A DNA stretch of 64,000 nucleotides from Streptomyces sp. NBC_01549 (GTDB taxonomy: Bacteria > Actinomycetota > Actinomycetes > Streptomycetales > Streptomycetaceae), in the NCBI RefSeq assembly GCF_026339955.1, contig NZ_JAPEPW010000002.1:1674001-1738000 (forward strand). The letters are read 5' to 3'. This document shows positions 15,857 to 23,590 of the stretch, piece by piece (the first letter of the stretch is position 1; every line of letters starts with the position of its first letter). The notes beneath the pieces are model-generated. The model was not told where the DNA came from. It did no database searches and was given only the letters and a program-made list of their open reading frames with translations. The position numbers and the translations under genes were made by a program.

Positions 15857-16105
15857 GTGGCCGACCCGAACGCCGAGTACTGGACCGTCGCTGAAATCGC
15901 CGAGTACTGGGGCGTCAAAGAGCAGACGGTGCGCAGCTACCGCTCACGCAAGCGCGGCGAACTGCCCGACCCCGACCGCGTCTACGGACGCACCCCGCTC
16001 TGGAGGCCAGTAACGATCATCAACTTCGTTCGCCCCGGTCAAGGCGCACGCACCGATCTGCGCGACGAAGCCAAATCGACAGAGGACCCGCCCCCTGCCG
16101 AGTAG
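15857..16105 (+). CDS. Small HTH regulator divergent to 15,063 gene
   Basis: 82 aa from a GTG at 15857 that has AAGGGA six bases upstream. The frame is open back to an ATG at 15785 inside the operator, less likely. The HTH lies in the first 40 residues (YWTVAEIAEYWGVKEQTVRS, YRSRKRGELPDPD), an excisionase/MerR-like reader of DNA, followed by TPLWRPVTIINFVRPGQGAR. It is the obvious candidate to bind the inverted repeat at 15,747-15,784. Confidence 0.72.
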   Translation: MADPNAEYWTVAEIAEYWGVKEQTVRSYRSRKRGELPDPDRVYGRTPLWRPVTIINFVRPGQGARTDLRDEAKSTEDPPPAE

Positions 16106-16159
16106 CCCGCTTCCCGGATTCCGCCCCGTCTCCCCCACCACCCCGGGCACACTGCGGGT

Positions 16160-16366
16160 ATGAGCGACGTCGTCTACATGGTGCGGGCGAAGAGCGAGGC
16201 CTCCTGCCAGCGGGAACTGGACCTGATCTGCGAGCGCATGGGGGCGGTACCGGTGACGAGCCCGACGGACGCAGCCGGACGCGACTGGGTCGCCCGCGCT
16301 GTCCCCGCCCGCACGACGAAGGCCCCGACCGCGGATGGCGGTCGGGGCCCTGGCGTTTCGGGGTAG
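16160..16366 (+). CDS. Small hypothetical protein, 68 aa
   Basis: Opens MSDVVYMVRAKSEASCQREL with ERMGAVPVTSPTDAAGRDW. The first ~50 residues look like a real beta-alpha-beta protein; the last codons run through a strong terminator hairpin and are low complexity. RBS is weak. Confidence 0.5.
   Translation: MSDVVYMVRAKSEASCQRELDLICERMGAVPVTSPTDAAGRDWVARAVPARTTKAPTADGGRGPGVSG
16321..16349. terminator. Terminator overlapping the end of the 68-aa gene
   Basis: GGCCCCGACCGC paired with GCGGTCGGGGCC, 12-bp stem and 5-base loop. It separates plus-strand gene 16,160 and the convergent minus-strand Cys-rich ORF, so it may act both ways. Confidence 0.75.
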
Positions 16367-16367
16367 G

Positions 16368-16547
16368 TCAGCAGTCGCAGTTCTCTTCCTTCTGCTGACA
16401 GTCGTCACAGCGGGGGCAGTCGCAGCCGCACGCGCAGTCGGCGTGCTCCGGGCCGACGCCGTAGCAGAGGCAGCCGGACTCCCCGCACGCCCGCTGTTCG
16501 TCCTCGTCGTGGTCGGCTTCGGCAACGTAACGCTCGTCGATGCTCAT
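16368..16547 (-). CDS. Cysteine-rich 59-aa protein (11 Cys)
   Basis: ORF of 60 codons starting MSIDERYVAEADHDEDEQ. The second half holds eleven cysteines in CGESGCLC, CACGCDCPRCDDC and CDC patterns with an acidic N-terminus, like a metallothionein or zinc-cluster peptide. AGGAGG lies 12 bases before the ATG, slightly long but clear. It could chelate metal or be a small regulator. The cysteine spacing is too regular for chance, so I regard it as real. Confidence 0.62.
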   Translation of the reverse strand: MSIDERYVAEADHDEDEQRACGESGCLCYGVGPEHADCACGCDCPRCDDCQQKEENCDC

Positions 16548-16625
16548 AGATCCGAGTGTCCTCCTACTGCCGGTTGTTGGTTTTGGCCCACACGCCGCGA
16601 GTGCTGCTGTGGAACGGTATGGCGG

Positions 16626-16859
16626 TCATCGTCCGATGGCGTTGCCGGGGGCCATGCGGATGATCCCGTCGGGCTCGTCGAGCACCAGCCAGTCATGATG
16701 CGGCTGGCACCAGTACAGGCCCACAACTTTGCGCTCACCGCAGTAGGAGTGCGTGCCGGGGAACTGATAGCCGCAGATCTGACTGCCGCGACTGGGTTCG
16801 CGGCCACGGATGACGTTCTTCGGCTGCCCGTCGGGCTGCGCGGGGTCGTAGATGTCCAC
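16626..16859 (-). CDS. Small Cys/His protein, 77 aa
   Basis: GTG start at 16859, two bases after the upstream stop. Residues 30-60 (SQICGYQFPGTHSYCGERKV, LYWCQPHHDWLV) contain C-x11-C and C-x2-HH, a plausible zinc site. The C-terminus is LDEPDGIIRMAPGN. No family assigned. Confidence 0.6.
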   Translation of the reverse strand: MDIYDPAQPDGQPKNVIRGREPSRGSQICGYQFPGTHSYCGERKVVGLYWCQPHHDWLVLDEPDGIIRMAPGNAIGR

Positions 16860-16861
16860 GG

Positions 16862-17164
16862 TCAGCTCCACTCCCAGGTCTGGCCTGCGCGGGCTGCCCG
16901 GTTGGCGGCGTCTCCGAGGAGGATTGCGAGGTCCCCCCAGCCAGGCTCCATGGCTCGGTGCGCGGCGGCCTTGTGGAGGAGGTCGCCGATGCGTCCGGCT
17001 TCGGCGGGCGGCGTGTACACCGGGGTGTAGAGGCGGCCGTCGAAGAGGTGGGCGAGCTCCCGCCATTCGCTGCTGGTGAGGGTGTGGGCGAGGTGCTGGC
17101 CGAGGTTGCTGATGGTGAGGGCGGATCGGGTGGAGGGGACGCCGTGACTGATGCTGATTCCCAT
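16862..17164 (-). CDS. Hypothetical Streptomyces protein, 100 aa
   Basis: Opens MGISISHGVPSTRSALTISN, with LGQHLAHTLTSSEWRELAHL and a C-terminal helix. I recall similar short proteins in Streptomyces genomes and plasmids but no function. It is close to both neighbours in a minus-strand run (16,626-18,611). Confidence 0.62.
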   Translation of the reverse strand: MGISISHGVPSTRSALTISNLGQHLAHTLTSSEWRELAHLFDGRLYTPVYTPPAEAGRIGDLLHKAAAHRAMEPGWGDLAILLGDAANRAARAGQTWEWS

Positions 17165-17179
17165 GCGGGTCCTTTCGGG

Positions 17180-17689
17180 TTAGAGGCTGCGGTTGTGGGC
17201 GAGTTCGGCGGCCCGGTCGAAGGCGAGCAGTACGGGCGCGGCGCTGGTCTGCTGCTTGTTCCAGGACGGGATCGTCGCCGCCTGCCAGTGGCGCTGAATG
17301 GATTCAAGGAGGAGTACGCAGGCGTCATCGGCCGCATCCCGGCTGGCGGCTTCGAGGCGGATCGCCCGGATCGGGCAGATGGCGCCCTGGTCGTCGTGCA
17401 GGGCGTCGCGGCACCATCCGTCGACAACGATCCGGTTGCGCGCCCGGTGGAGCAGGCCGGCGATCGGCGTGCTGTAGGGGTTGGGCGCCAGGGTGGGGGT
17501 GAGCGGCAGGGGCGCCGCGATCTCGAGGGTGTCGATGGGGATGTGGGCGCTGTTGATGTCGACGGCGAGGACGGCGGTGCGGCACCGTCCGTCCATCTCG
17601 GCCAGGCGCAGCGCCATCCGGGCGTCGAGGTCGAGTTCGGCCGGGGCTGCGGCCTTCGGGCTTGCTTTGGGTAGGGTTCGCGTGGTCAT
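17180..17689 (-). CDS. Hypothetical protein resembling DUF6197 type, 169 aa
   Basis: The N-terminus (~60 residues) is variable and basic. The C-terminal half has IAGLLHRARNRIVVDGWCRD, ALHDDQGAICPIRAIRLEAA and DDACVLLLESIQRHW. This order (helix, I-x-x-x-GWC, short D-x-x-G-x-xC, A-I-R helix) resembles the DUF6197 family and its paralog at 49,887. Family function unknown. Confidence 0.6.
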   Translation of the reverse strand: MTTRTLPKASPKAAAPAELDLDARMALRLAEMDGRCRTAVLAVDINSAHIPIDTLEIAAPLPLTPTLAPNPYSTPIAGLLHRARNRIVVDGWCRDALHDDQGAICPIRAIRLEAASRDAADDACVLLLESIQRHWQAATIPSWNKQQTSAAPVLLAFDRAAELAHNRSL

Positions 17690-17730
17690 CTCCTGGTGCC
17701 CTTCTGCGCGTTCGCGTGCGCTGGGTAGAA

Positions 17731-17771
17731 GGGGCGCCCCTGGTCGCTTCCAGGCATTCGAGGGGCGCCCC
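17731..17771 (-). terminator. Hairpin region with two GGGGCGCCCC palindromes
   Basis: GGGGCGCCCC occurs at 17,731 and again at 17,762; each is self-complementary and the two also pair with each other over a 21-base loop. It lies behind the gene at 17,779 (minus). Confidence 0.55.
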
Positions 17772-17778
17772 GGCTGAG

Positions 17779-17970
17779 CTAAAGGTCTTCGCCGAAGCGG
17801 ACGTGCATGGTGGCGTGGAGCAGCTGGGCGGCCTCGCTGCCGTCGGTGGTTCGGGTGGCGAAGCGGGCATTCACCTCGGCGATGATCCGGTCGGTGGTCT
17901 TGCGGTCGCCGCGGCGCTTCGCGGCGATGTAGTCGTGCACGGACTGATGGGTGATCTTCAGGTCAGACAT
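17779..17970 (-). CDS. Small helical protein, 63 aa
   Basis: MSDLKITHQSVHDYIAAKRR, then DRIIAEVNARFATRT and a C-terminal helix. Charged and soluble; no recognised motif. Part of the minus-strand run upstream of the TGCTCA array. Confidence 0.55.
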   Translation of the reverse strand: MSDLKITHQSVHDYIAAKRRGDRKTTDRIIAEVNARFATRTTDGSEAAQLLHATMHVRFGEDL

Positions 17971-17991
17971 CGGGTTCCTCCTCGATTGGTG

Positions 17992-18393
17992 TCAGACGCG
18001 CCAGGACCCGAGCGGGCGGCGCTTGCGGGGGTCGGAACCCTGCGCGGCGTGCTTCTCCAGACCACGGAGTTCGGCCTCGTCGAGAACGCCCTCGTAGTTG
18101 CCTCCGAGCGGTCCGGCGACCTGCGGGGCAGGCCCATCCAGGTTGCGGAGCCCTGCGGGCGGCTGCTCATAGACGGGGCCGAACCGCTGGCACAGGGTGA
18201 CGGCGTCGACCGAGCCGGAGCACGGGGTGCCGGTGATCGGACGCCGGGCGTCGAAGACGTGCTCGCTGTAGGTGTGGGTGTCCTCGTAGGGGCCGAGGTT
18301 CCGGGCGTGCTTGTTGACCGTGTAGTAGCGGGTGTTGAGCCGGGCTTCCTTGGCGAACTTCTTCGCCTGACCGGGGCTCCAGGTCTTGGGCAT
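17992..18393 (-). CDS. Hypothetical protein, 133 aa
   Basis: Opens MPKTWSPGQAKKFAKEARLN with a basic N-terminus and EDTHTYSEHVFDARRPITG in the middle. No membrane segment, two cysteines, no recognised family. Confidence 0.58.
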   Translation of the reverse strand: MPKTWSPGQAKKFAKEARLNTRYYTVNKHARNLGPYEDTHTYSEHVFDARRPITGTPCSGSVDAVTLCQRFGPVYEQPPAGLRNLDGPAPQVAGPLGGNYEGVLDEAELRGLEKHAAQGSDPRKRRPLGSWRV

Positions 18394-18425
18394 AGCGGAT
18401 CTCCTTAGGGGTGGCGGGGTTGGGG

Positions 18426-18611
18426 TCAGTGGCCGTTGAGCTCGTATTGGAGGACCAGGTCTTCGATGGCGGTCTCGACCGCGGGGCCGCCGAAGCGGTT
18501 GACGAGGGCCTGGATCCCGGCGGCGGCTGCCTTGTTGTTGCCGCGGGCCATGTGGGGCTGGACGGTGCGCTCGTAGGCGCTGATGATCTGGTTGTGCAGG
18601 TTCTGGTCCAC
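18426..18611 (-). CDS. Small helical protein, 61 aa
   Basis: MDQNLHNQIISAYERTVQPH, AAAAGIQALVNRFGGPAVET and a C-terminal helix ending LQYELNGH. It is the first gene after the ten-site array and the translocase, read leftward. No family. Confidence 0.58.
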   Translation of the reverse strand: MDQNLHNQIISAYERTVQPHMARGNNKAAAAGIQALVNRFGGPAVETAIEDLVLQYELNGH

Positions 18612-18650
18612 GCAGGGACTCCGTTCCGGTTTGTTGTGGTTTATTCTTGC

Positions 18651-18798
18651 TGCTCAGGCCTGCTCAGCGGGCAAACGTGCAGGTCAGGGCTGCTCACGGG
18701 CCTGCTCACGTGCTGCTCAGAGCAGAGGTTGAGCAGGCCCTGAGCAGCAGGCTGAGCAGCTGTGACCTGCGGCTTTGTGGCGTGAGCAGGCCTGAGCA
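18651..18798. repeat. 148-bp palindromic array of ten TGCTCA/TGAGCA sites (clt- or origin-like)
   Basis: Five TGCTCA sites start at 18,651, 18,661, 18,691, 18,703 and 18,714; five TGAGCA sites start at 18,730, 18,741, 18,753, 18,783 and 18,793. Spacings are 10-30-12-11 then, across the centre, 16, then 11-12-30-10, an exact mirror. The 74-bp arms also share GCAGGTCA between the second and third sites. The core reads TGAGCAGGCC in the best copies. It starts 35 bases behind the stop of the FtsK/TraB-like gene, the position of clt transfer loci in Streptomyces conjugative plasmids. A replication or regulatory array is the alternative. Confidence 0.85.
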
Positions 18799-18832
18799 GG
18801 CCCTAATCAGGGGTACATACTTCGCGTAACGG

Positions 18833-21088
18833 TCACAGCAGGTGGCGGAGTCGATCACGCTTGAAGCCGCGCGGACTCTTCTCCTCGCCGATCGGACCGA
18901 GCGTGATCGGAGCACCGGCGCCGGCCTTCTTCATCAGCGCCTTGAACTCCTCGGCCGTCATCTGGCCATAGACGTCAGGCTCGTAGTCCTGCACGGCAGC
19001 GAGGAGCGTCTCGGTCTTCATCCGGTCGACGTCCGCCTTCTCCATGACCGCGACCGAGTCCTCGACCGCCCGCCGCGGAGCCCCGTCCTCGAGCGGGCCG
19101 CGCTCAACGGGCTGGGCGCCACACAGGCGCAGCAGCTGGTCCCAGGTGAGGAGCTCGACCGGGGCATCCTTCTTGATGTTGCCGTCGTTGTCGTAGGTCG
19201 CCTCGACGTACTCGGGCAGGTCTACGTTGCGCATGCCGTCGAGGCTGTCCTGGTCGGGCTCGAGCAGCCCGGCTTCGGCGCGCTCTTGGGCGAGTTTCCG
19301 TAGCGCGGCCGAGTCCGCTTCGTGAATCGCGTACTCGATCGGCTCGTCCGCCATGCCAGGCACGCCCTGGATGAAGATGTGGCCAGCGTCCTTCGGGTCG
19401 GTGTCGGTGGCCGGGGACAGCTTGTGCGGCAGGTAGCCCTCCTTGACGGAGCCGTCACCGAAAACTGCGCGGGTGTCGCCGACCTTGCACGGTCCGACGG
19501 CCTTGAGCGCCATCATCTGGGCGATGTTCTCGCCGAGGTACCGGCTGGTGCCGCCCTGGGAGGCGTATTCCACCTGGATGAGTTCCTTGCGACCTACGAG
19601 AAGCAGGTCGAAGGAGAGCAGCTTGGCGAGGTTGGACAGCTTCGGGAACTCGTCAATGAAGATCGTGAAGGCGGGGTGGGAGGCGCTGGCCTTCCACTTC
19701 TTGCCCATGCCGAGCTTGGCCCGCAGCCGGGCGCGCGCCTTCGACATGACCAGGAAGAACAGCAGGACGGCTTCGATCTGCTCGGTGGTGCGTGCGGTGA
19801 TCCGGACCGCGTCACCAAGGTCTTCGAGGCCGTCACCGTGCGGATCACAGTCGATGGTGATGTTGTCGTAGCAGGCAGTCGTACCCTCGGCGAGGGCCTG
19901 GAGAATGCCGGTCTTGCCGCCACCGGACGCGGCCACCCACAGGCCCATCACGCCGGCCAGGGACAGTTCCAGCGGGTCGCCGCCAACCGAGGTCCCGATG
20001 CGGAACTTGTCAGTGATCGACATGGACTTGGGGGCGCGATAGGGCAGGCCGGGGGCGGTGGCGAACGGATCGCCCTCGACGAGACGGAGGAACGCGCAGG
20101 CCCGCCTCGCCTTGATGGGCTGCGGCTTGACTCCGTTCGTGGGTAGATCGAACCTGGTCTCCAGATCGCCGCTCTTCTCGATGATTGCCTCGGGGGTTCC
20201 TTCGCCGACGCGGACGATGCACTGCCAGCCCCACGGCTGCCGCTGCACGTCCGACACCTCGACGATCGGCACGCCCTCCGCTCGCGCCGCCAGCAGCACG
20301 CACTGGGCGAGCTGGTCAGGGGTGCGCGCGCTCCTGAGCGGGAACGGCTTGGCGCCTTCGGGCAGCTGCTCGACGGACATGACGACGTTCCCGCCGACGA
20401 TCGGCGTCGCTCCCCCGGTCGGATCCGCCTGGAACGTGGCGGGCAGGCTGACCGGGGCCAGAGGGAAAGGGGCCTGGCCCTCCACGCTCCGGGCGGTGAA
20501 CGGGCGGGACAGGACGTGGTACGCCCATCCCCCGGCGCCGAGCACGACGACGAGGAGGGCGGGCTGCCCCGTCGCGGCCTGAGTCGCCGCCATGCCGAAG
20601 GCGGGCACGGTGGCGACTCCACCGCCTATGACGAGTGCCGACCGGCCAGCCCTCTTGCCGTGCCGGAAGTTGGCGATCTCTCGCTCGGTGGGGGGCATGA
20701 CCGGGATGGCCTGCAGCTCGGCGAGCTTGCCCTCCTCGGCTGCGACGCGGCCGGCGAGCGCTGCGAGGGTGTTGGCGTTGCCGCCGTTCTCGTCCTGGTC
20801 GGCGCGGGTCTTGGCGACGGCGAAGTGGGCGTGCGCTTCGGCAACACGCTGCTGCTGGCGGGAGATCTTCTCCGCGTGCTTACGGGTCTTCGCTTCGGTG
20901 GCACCCTGGATGACGTCGACGTGGTCGAGGTCGCCGGTGGCCATCCAGTCCTTCACGCGGGCGACCAGGTGGCCTCGCTGCACGGCGAATCCGGCCTTCA
21001 TCCGGTCCACGAGGGTGGGCTCTTCGGGCTCGGCGACCTTCTCGGTGGGCTGCTCTTCGGTCGGCTCGGGCTGCGCTTCGGTGGCCAC
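18833..21088 (-). CDS. FtsK/SpoIIIE-TraB-like DNA translocase
   Basis: 751 aa. Residues 1-145 are charged and coiled-coil (EKISRQQQRVAEAHAHFAVA). Membrane segments lie at ~150-195 (SALVIGGGVATVPAFGMA, PALLVVVLGAGGWAYHVL). The motor domain has Walker A WVAASGGGKTGIL near residue 390, then ITIDCDPHGDGLEDLGDAVR, Walker B FTIFIDEFPKL and QGGTSRYLGENIAQ. The C-terminal ~70 residues include ALMKKAGAGAPITLGPIG, which may be a small DNA-reading domain. Single FtsK-like hexamers drive double-stranded DNA transfer in Streptomyces conjugation. The membrane partner genes and the repeat array behind it support this role rather than chromosome segregation. GTG start at 21088 after GGAAGGA. Confidence 0.85.
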   Translation of the reverse strand: MATEAQPEPTEEQPTEKVAEPEEPTLVDRMKAGFAVQRGHLVARVKDWMATGDLDHVDVIQGATEAKTRKHAEKISRQQQRVAEAHAHFAVAKTRADQDENGGNANTLAALAGRVAAEEGKLAELQAIPVMPPTEREIANFRHGKRAGRSALVIGGGVATVPAFGMAATQAATGQPALLVVVLGAGGWAYHVLSRPFTARSVEGQAPFPLAPVSLPATFQADPTGGATPIVGGNVVMSVEQLPEGAKPFPLRSARTPDQLAQCVLLAARAEGVPIVEVSDVQRQPWGWQCIVRVGEGTPEAIIEKSGDLETRFDLPTNGVKPQPIKARRACAFLRLVEGDPFATAPGLPYRAPKSMSITDKFRIGTSVGGDPLELSLAGVMGLWVAASGGGKTGILQALAEGTTACYDNITIDCDPHGDGLEDLGDAVRITARTTEQIEAVLLFFLVMSKARARLRAKLGMGKKWKASASHPAFTIFIDEFPKLSNLAKLLSFDLLLVGRKELIQVEYASQGGTSRYLGENIAQMMALKAVGPCKVGDTRAVFGDGSVKEGYLPHKLSPATDTDPKDAGHIFIQGVPGMADEPIEYAIHEADSAALRKLAQERAEAGLLEPDQDSLDGMRNVDLPEYVEATYDNDGNIKKDAPVELLTWDQLLRLCGAQPVERGPLEDGAPRRAVEDSVAVMEKADVDRMKTETLLAAVQDYEPDVYGQMTAEEFKALMKKAGAGAPITLGPIGEEKSPRGFKRDRLRHLL

Positions 21089-21116
21089 TGGCCGGGTTCC
21101 TTCCGTGGGTTGGGGC

Positions 21117-21139
21117 GGGGCCCGCGGCGTGCGGGCCCC
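21117..21139 (-). terminator. Hairpin between membrane protein and translocase genes
   Basis: GGGGCCCGC paired with GCGGGCCCC, 9-bp stem and 5-base loop. It lies between the 196-aa gene (minus) and the translocase, so it may attenuate read-through into the translocase gene. Confidence 0.65.
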
Positions 21140-21152
21140 GTGGGCTAGTGGT

Positions 21153-21743
21153 TTAGAGGCCGGACCAGACGTTGCCGAGGCTGCTGCCGACGGATCCGCC
21201 GAGCTGCTGGACGAGCGGACCGAAGAAGGTGGGGGCGAGGTAGACGCCGAGGGCGACGCAGGCTGCAGCCTGGACGAACTTGACGTGCCCCTTGCGGACC
21301 ATGACGATCACGACGATCAGGAGGCCGACGCCCATGGCGACGGTGAGGCTGATGGTCCCGCCGCCTGCCTGCGTGGTGATCTGCTGGTTGTAGCCGGTCT
21401 GCTGGCCGGTGACGGGGTTCTGGATGGCGGCGCCCTGCCCGCCGTCGGTGGTGAGGCCGGTGGTGATACCGGCCGGGTCGGTGGTGTCCGACTTCGCGGC
21501 GGCGAGAACGACCGTCGACGTGTGCTCGGGGCTGGCCTTGTAGGCGGCGGCGTCCAGCCCGCGGACGTGGACGACCCGGCCGTCCGGCATGTTCACCGGC
21601 GCTCCGGTGGCCCGGGTGATGGCGGCCTGCATGTCGGCGGCGGACGCTGACGGCGCGGTCACGGTGGTGATGGCGGCGGCGCCCCCGAGGAGGGCTACGG
21701 CCGCGCTGCCCGAGACGGCGATCCGGCGGATGGTGGTGTTCAT
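21153..21743 (-). CDS. Exported membrane protein of transfer module
   Basis: 196 aa. A signal peptide (residues 1-35, RRIAVSGSAAVALLGGAAAI, cleavage near ASAADM) leads to an extracytoplasmic domain of ~95 residues. Two membrane segments follow at ~132-148 (SLTVAMGVGLLIVVIVMV) and ~155-175 (FVQAAACVALGVYLAPTF), and the tail is LGGSVGSSLGNVWSGL. Small membrane proteins of this kind (Spd-type) accompany TraB in Streptomyces plasmids and help plasmid spread in mycelium. It lies between the DUF2637-like gene and the translocase. Assignment is contextual. Confidence 0.68.
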   Translation of the reverse strand: MNTTIRRIAVSGSAAVALLGGAAAITTVTAPSASAADMQAAITRATGAPVNMPDGRVVHVRGLDAAAYKASPEHTSTVVLAAAKSDTTDPAGITTGLTTDGGQGAAIQNPVTGQQTGYNQQITTQAGGGTISLTVAMGVGLLIVVIVMVRKGHVKFVQAAACVALGVYLAPTFFGPLVQQLGGSVGSSLGNVWSGL

Positions 21744-21766
21744 GACGATCTCTCCTGAGGGGTGGG

Positions 21767-23164
21767 TTAGTTGTCGCTCGGGCGGTCGTTCTTGGCGGTC
21801 TCGGTCCGCTCGATGCGGGCCTGCTTGCGGGCGACGTCAGAGAACTTCGGAGCGTCTCCAGATCGGCGCACGCCGCGCACCTTGGGCCCGGTCTTCGAGC
21901 CCCTTCCAAAGCCGGGGGGTAGATGTGGAACACGCTGCGCGTTCGTGGTCTTGCTGAGGGTGCTGACGGGCCTCTTCAGGCGGGCTGCTTCGACCCTCAT
22001 CTCGGCGGCGTTCCGCATCCGGAAGACCTCTGCAGACTCGCCCGGGAGCGCCCCATCGACGTCGAGCTTGGCGCGCTTCCAGATCGCCTCGGTGATGGTC
22101 GTCTCGCCGAGGTCTGCGGCAAGCCTCCTGGCGTGCTGGTGGACCTTCGGGAACTCCTCGGCGCGCTGCCGGTCGAGCTCTTCAGCGGCTTCCCGGGCGG
22201 CCTTCTCTCGGTAGGCCAAACGCTCGGCGTCACGCCTCTCCGATTCCGCCTTCTCGGCCGCGATCCGCTCGGCTTCCCTCTTGGCCGCCTTCCGCTCCCG
22301 ACGAGTCAGAGCGCCGTCCCGTCGCCGGATGCGGCCGTGCTCGTGGAGGTCCCACACGCCGGGGCCGGCGATCGAGGCGAACGCGGTCGCCAGGGCTGTA
22401 CCGGGGTCGAAGCTGTGGAGGCCGTGGTACAGGTTGATCGCGGCGGCGATCAGGGCGAGCAGCCAGACGATCGCCCGGTAGTGCCAGACCGGCCGCTTGC
22501 TGACGGCGGCAGCACGGGCGCCGCGGTGGACGACCCAGGCGGAACCTTCGAGCATGACCGGGGCGGCAGCCATCCAGGGCGCGTGCGGGTTCCAGAAGAA
22601 CGACATCTGGACGGGCAGGGAGACGATGCCGCAGACGACGGCGAAGCGGATCGCGTAGGACCGCCACTTGTCATCGGCCTCGGCGATCTCCTGAGCGGCC
22701 TTCTGCTCGGCCGCCTTCCCCTCCGTGGCCGCCTCGTTGGCCTCGGCGCGCGCCCGGTTGGCTTCGTCGCGCTTGCGGTTGGACTCGGCGATCCGGGCCT
22801 CGCTGGCAGCTTCTTCCTCGCGGCCCCGGCGCTCAGCCTTGTCGTTGAGCAGCCGCTGCTTGCGGGCGTCTTCCTCGGCCTTGATGCGGGTGGCGTCGGC
22901 TTCGGCCTCAGCCTTGATTCGGCGCTCCTCGGCTTCAGCTTCGGCGGCGATGCGCTGCTCTTCGGACTTGGCCCACGCCTCGGCACGAATGGCCTCGGCC
23001 TTGGCCTGGGCAACCACCTCGGACTCGACGGCGGCTGGCTGAGCGGTGGGCGGTTCGATGTTCTCGGCCTGGGTGGGAGTGGCCCCTATGGGCTGCCAGT
23101 CCCCCATCACAAGCGGGGCAGGCGGCCGGGTGTGGCCGTTCACCTTCGGCGGACTGGCAGTCAT
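21767..23164 (-). CDS. DUF2637-like four-TM protein with coiled coils (Spd-like)
   Basis: 465 aa. Residues ~50-165 are an Ala/Glu/Arg coiled coil (EEQRIAAEAEAEERRIKAEA). Four membrane helices lie at ~168-275: FAVVCGIVSLPVQMSFFW, WMAAAPVMLEGSAWVV, IVWLLALIAAAINLYHGL and LATAFASIAGPGVWDLHEHG. A second coiled coil spans ~285-345, and a basic C-terminus follows. This membrane core is the DUF2637 pattern, typical of spread/transfer proteins on Streptomyces plasmids and AICEs. It is the first gene of the transfer module read leftward, 24 bases before the 196-aa gene. Confidence 0.78.
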   Translation of the reverse strand: MTASPPKVNGHTRPPAPLVMGDWQPIGATPTQAENIEPPTAQPAAVESEVVAQAKAEAIRAEAWAKSEEQRIAAEAEAEERRIKAEAEADATRIKAEEDARKQRLLNDKAERRGREEEAASEARIAESNRKRDEANRARAEANEAATEGKAAEQKAAQEIAEADDKWRSYAIRFAVVCGIVSLPVQMSFFWNPHAPWMAAAPVMLEGSAWVVHRGARAAAVSKRPVWHYRAIVWLLALIAAAINLYHGLHSFDPGTALATAFASIAGPGVWDLHEHGRIRRRDGALTRRERKAAKREAERIAAEKAESERRDAERLAYREKAAREAAEELDRQRAEEFPKVHQHARRLAADLGETTITEAIWKRAKLDVDGALPGESAEVFRMRNAAEMRVEAARLKRPVSTLSKTTNAQRVPHLPPGFGRGSKTGPKVRGVRRSGDAPKFSDVARKQARIERTETAKNDRPSDN

Positions 23165-23219
23165 GGCGCTGGTGTCCTTCCTGGACTTGGTGGGGGTACG
23201 GGGTGGCTTGCGATGGGGG

Positions 23220-23393
23220 CTAGTCGATGCGGTCGACGGTGACGATCAGGTCGCGCGGGTCGGTCCTCGCGGCTGCGATCCGCTGCTGCAGGTCGTCCTC
23301 GTCGTAGACCGCGATCGAGTCGAACGAAGCGCCAGAGACCGGGTCGACCTTCGCTCCGATACGGGAGGTCGCGGTGAGGATCCAGGTCGGCAT
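23220..23393 (-). CDS. Small protein, 57 aa
   Basis: MPTWILTATSRIGAKVDPVS, then SIAVYDEDDLQQRIAAARTD and LIVTVDRID. An alpha/beta mini-fold. Its ATG overlaps the upstream stop (TGATG). No family recognised. Confidence 0.58.
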   Translation of the reverse strand: MPTWILTATSRIGAKVDPVSGASFDSIAVYDEDDLQQRIAAARTDPRDLIVTVDRID

Positions 23394-23590
23394 CAGGCGC
23401 TCCTCATCACGTCGAGGACGCGCCCGTCTGCGGTGACGTAGATCCCGTCCTCGCAGACCGGGCACTCGTACAGCGGGCCGAGGATGCCCTCGGCGAAGGT
23501 CATGGACTGGCGGCAGCAGACGGGCGGATCCGACGGCGACAGGCGATCACCGGGAACGACAGTGGCGATAGGGCGACCCATCCCGATCAC
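23393..23590 (-). CDS. Small zinc-ribbon-like protein, 65 aa
   Basis: A GTG at 23590 overlaps the upstream stop as GTGA; an ATG three codons later (23581) is the alternative. It contains PVCCRQSMTFAE and YECPVCEDGIYVTADGR, two Cys pairs that can bind zinc. Short regulators of this type are common in plasmid and phage operons. Confidence 0.58.
   Translation of the reverse strand: MIGMGRPIATVVPGDRLSPSDPPVCCRQSMTFAEGILGPLYECPVCEDGIYVTADGRVLDVMRSA

Noticed and set aside
18651..18798. CRISPR array
   Set aside because: Repeats are 6-10 bases, in opposite orientations and mirror-symmetric, with no spacers of uniform length and no cas genes.
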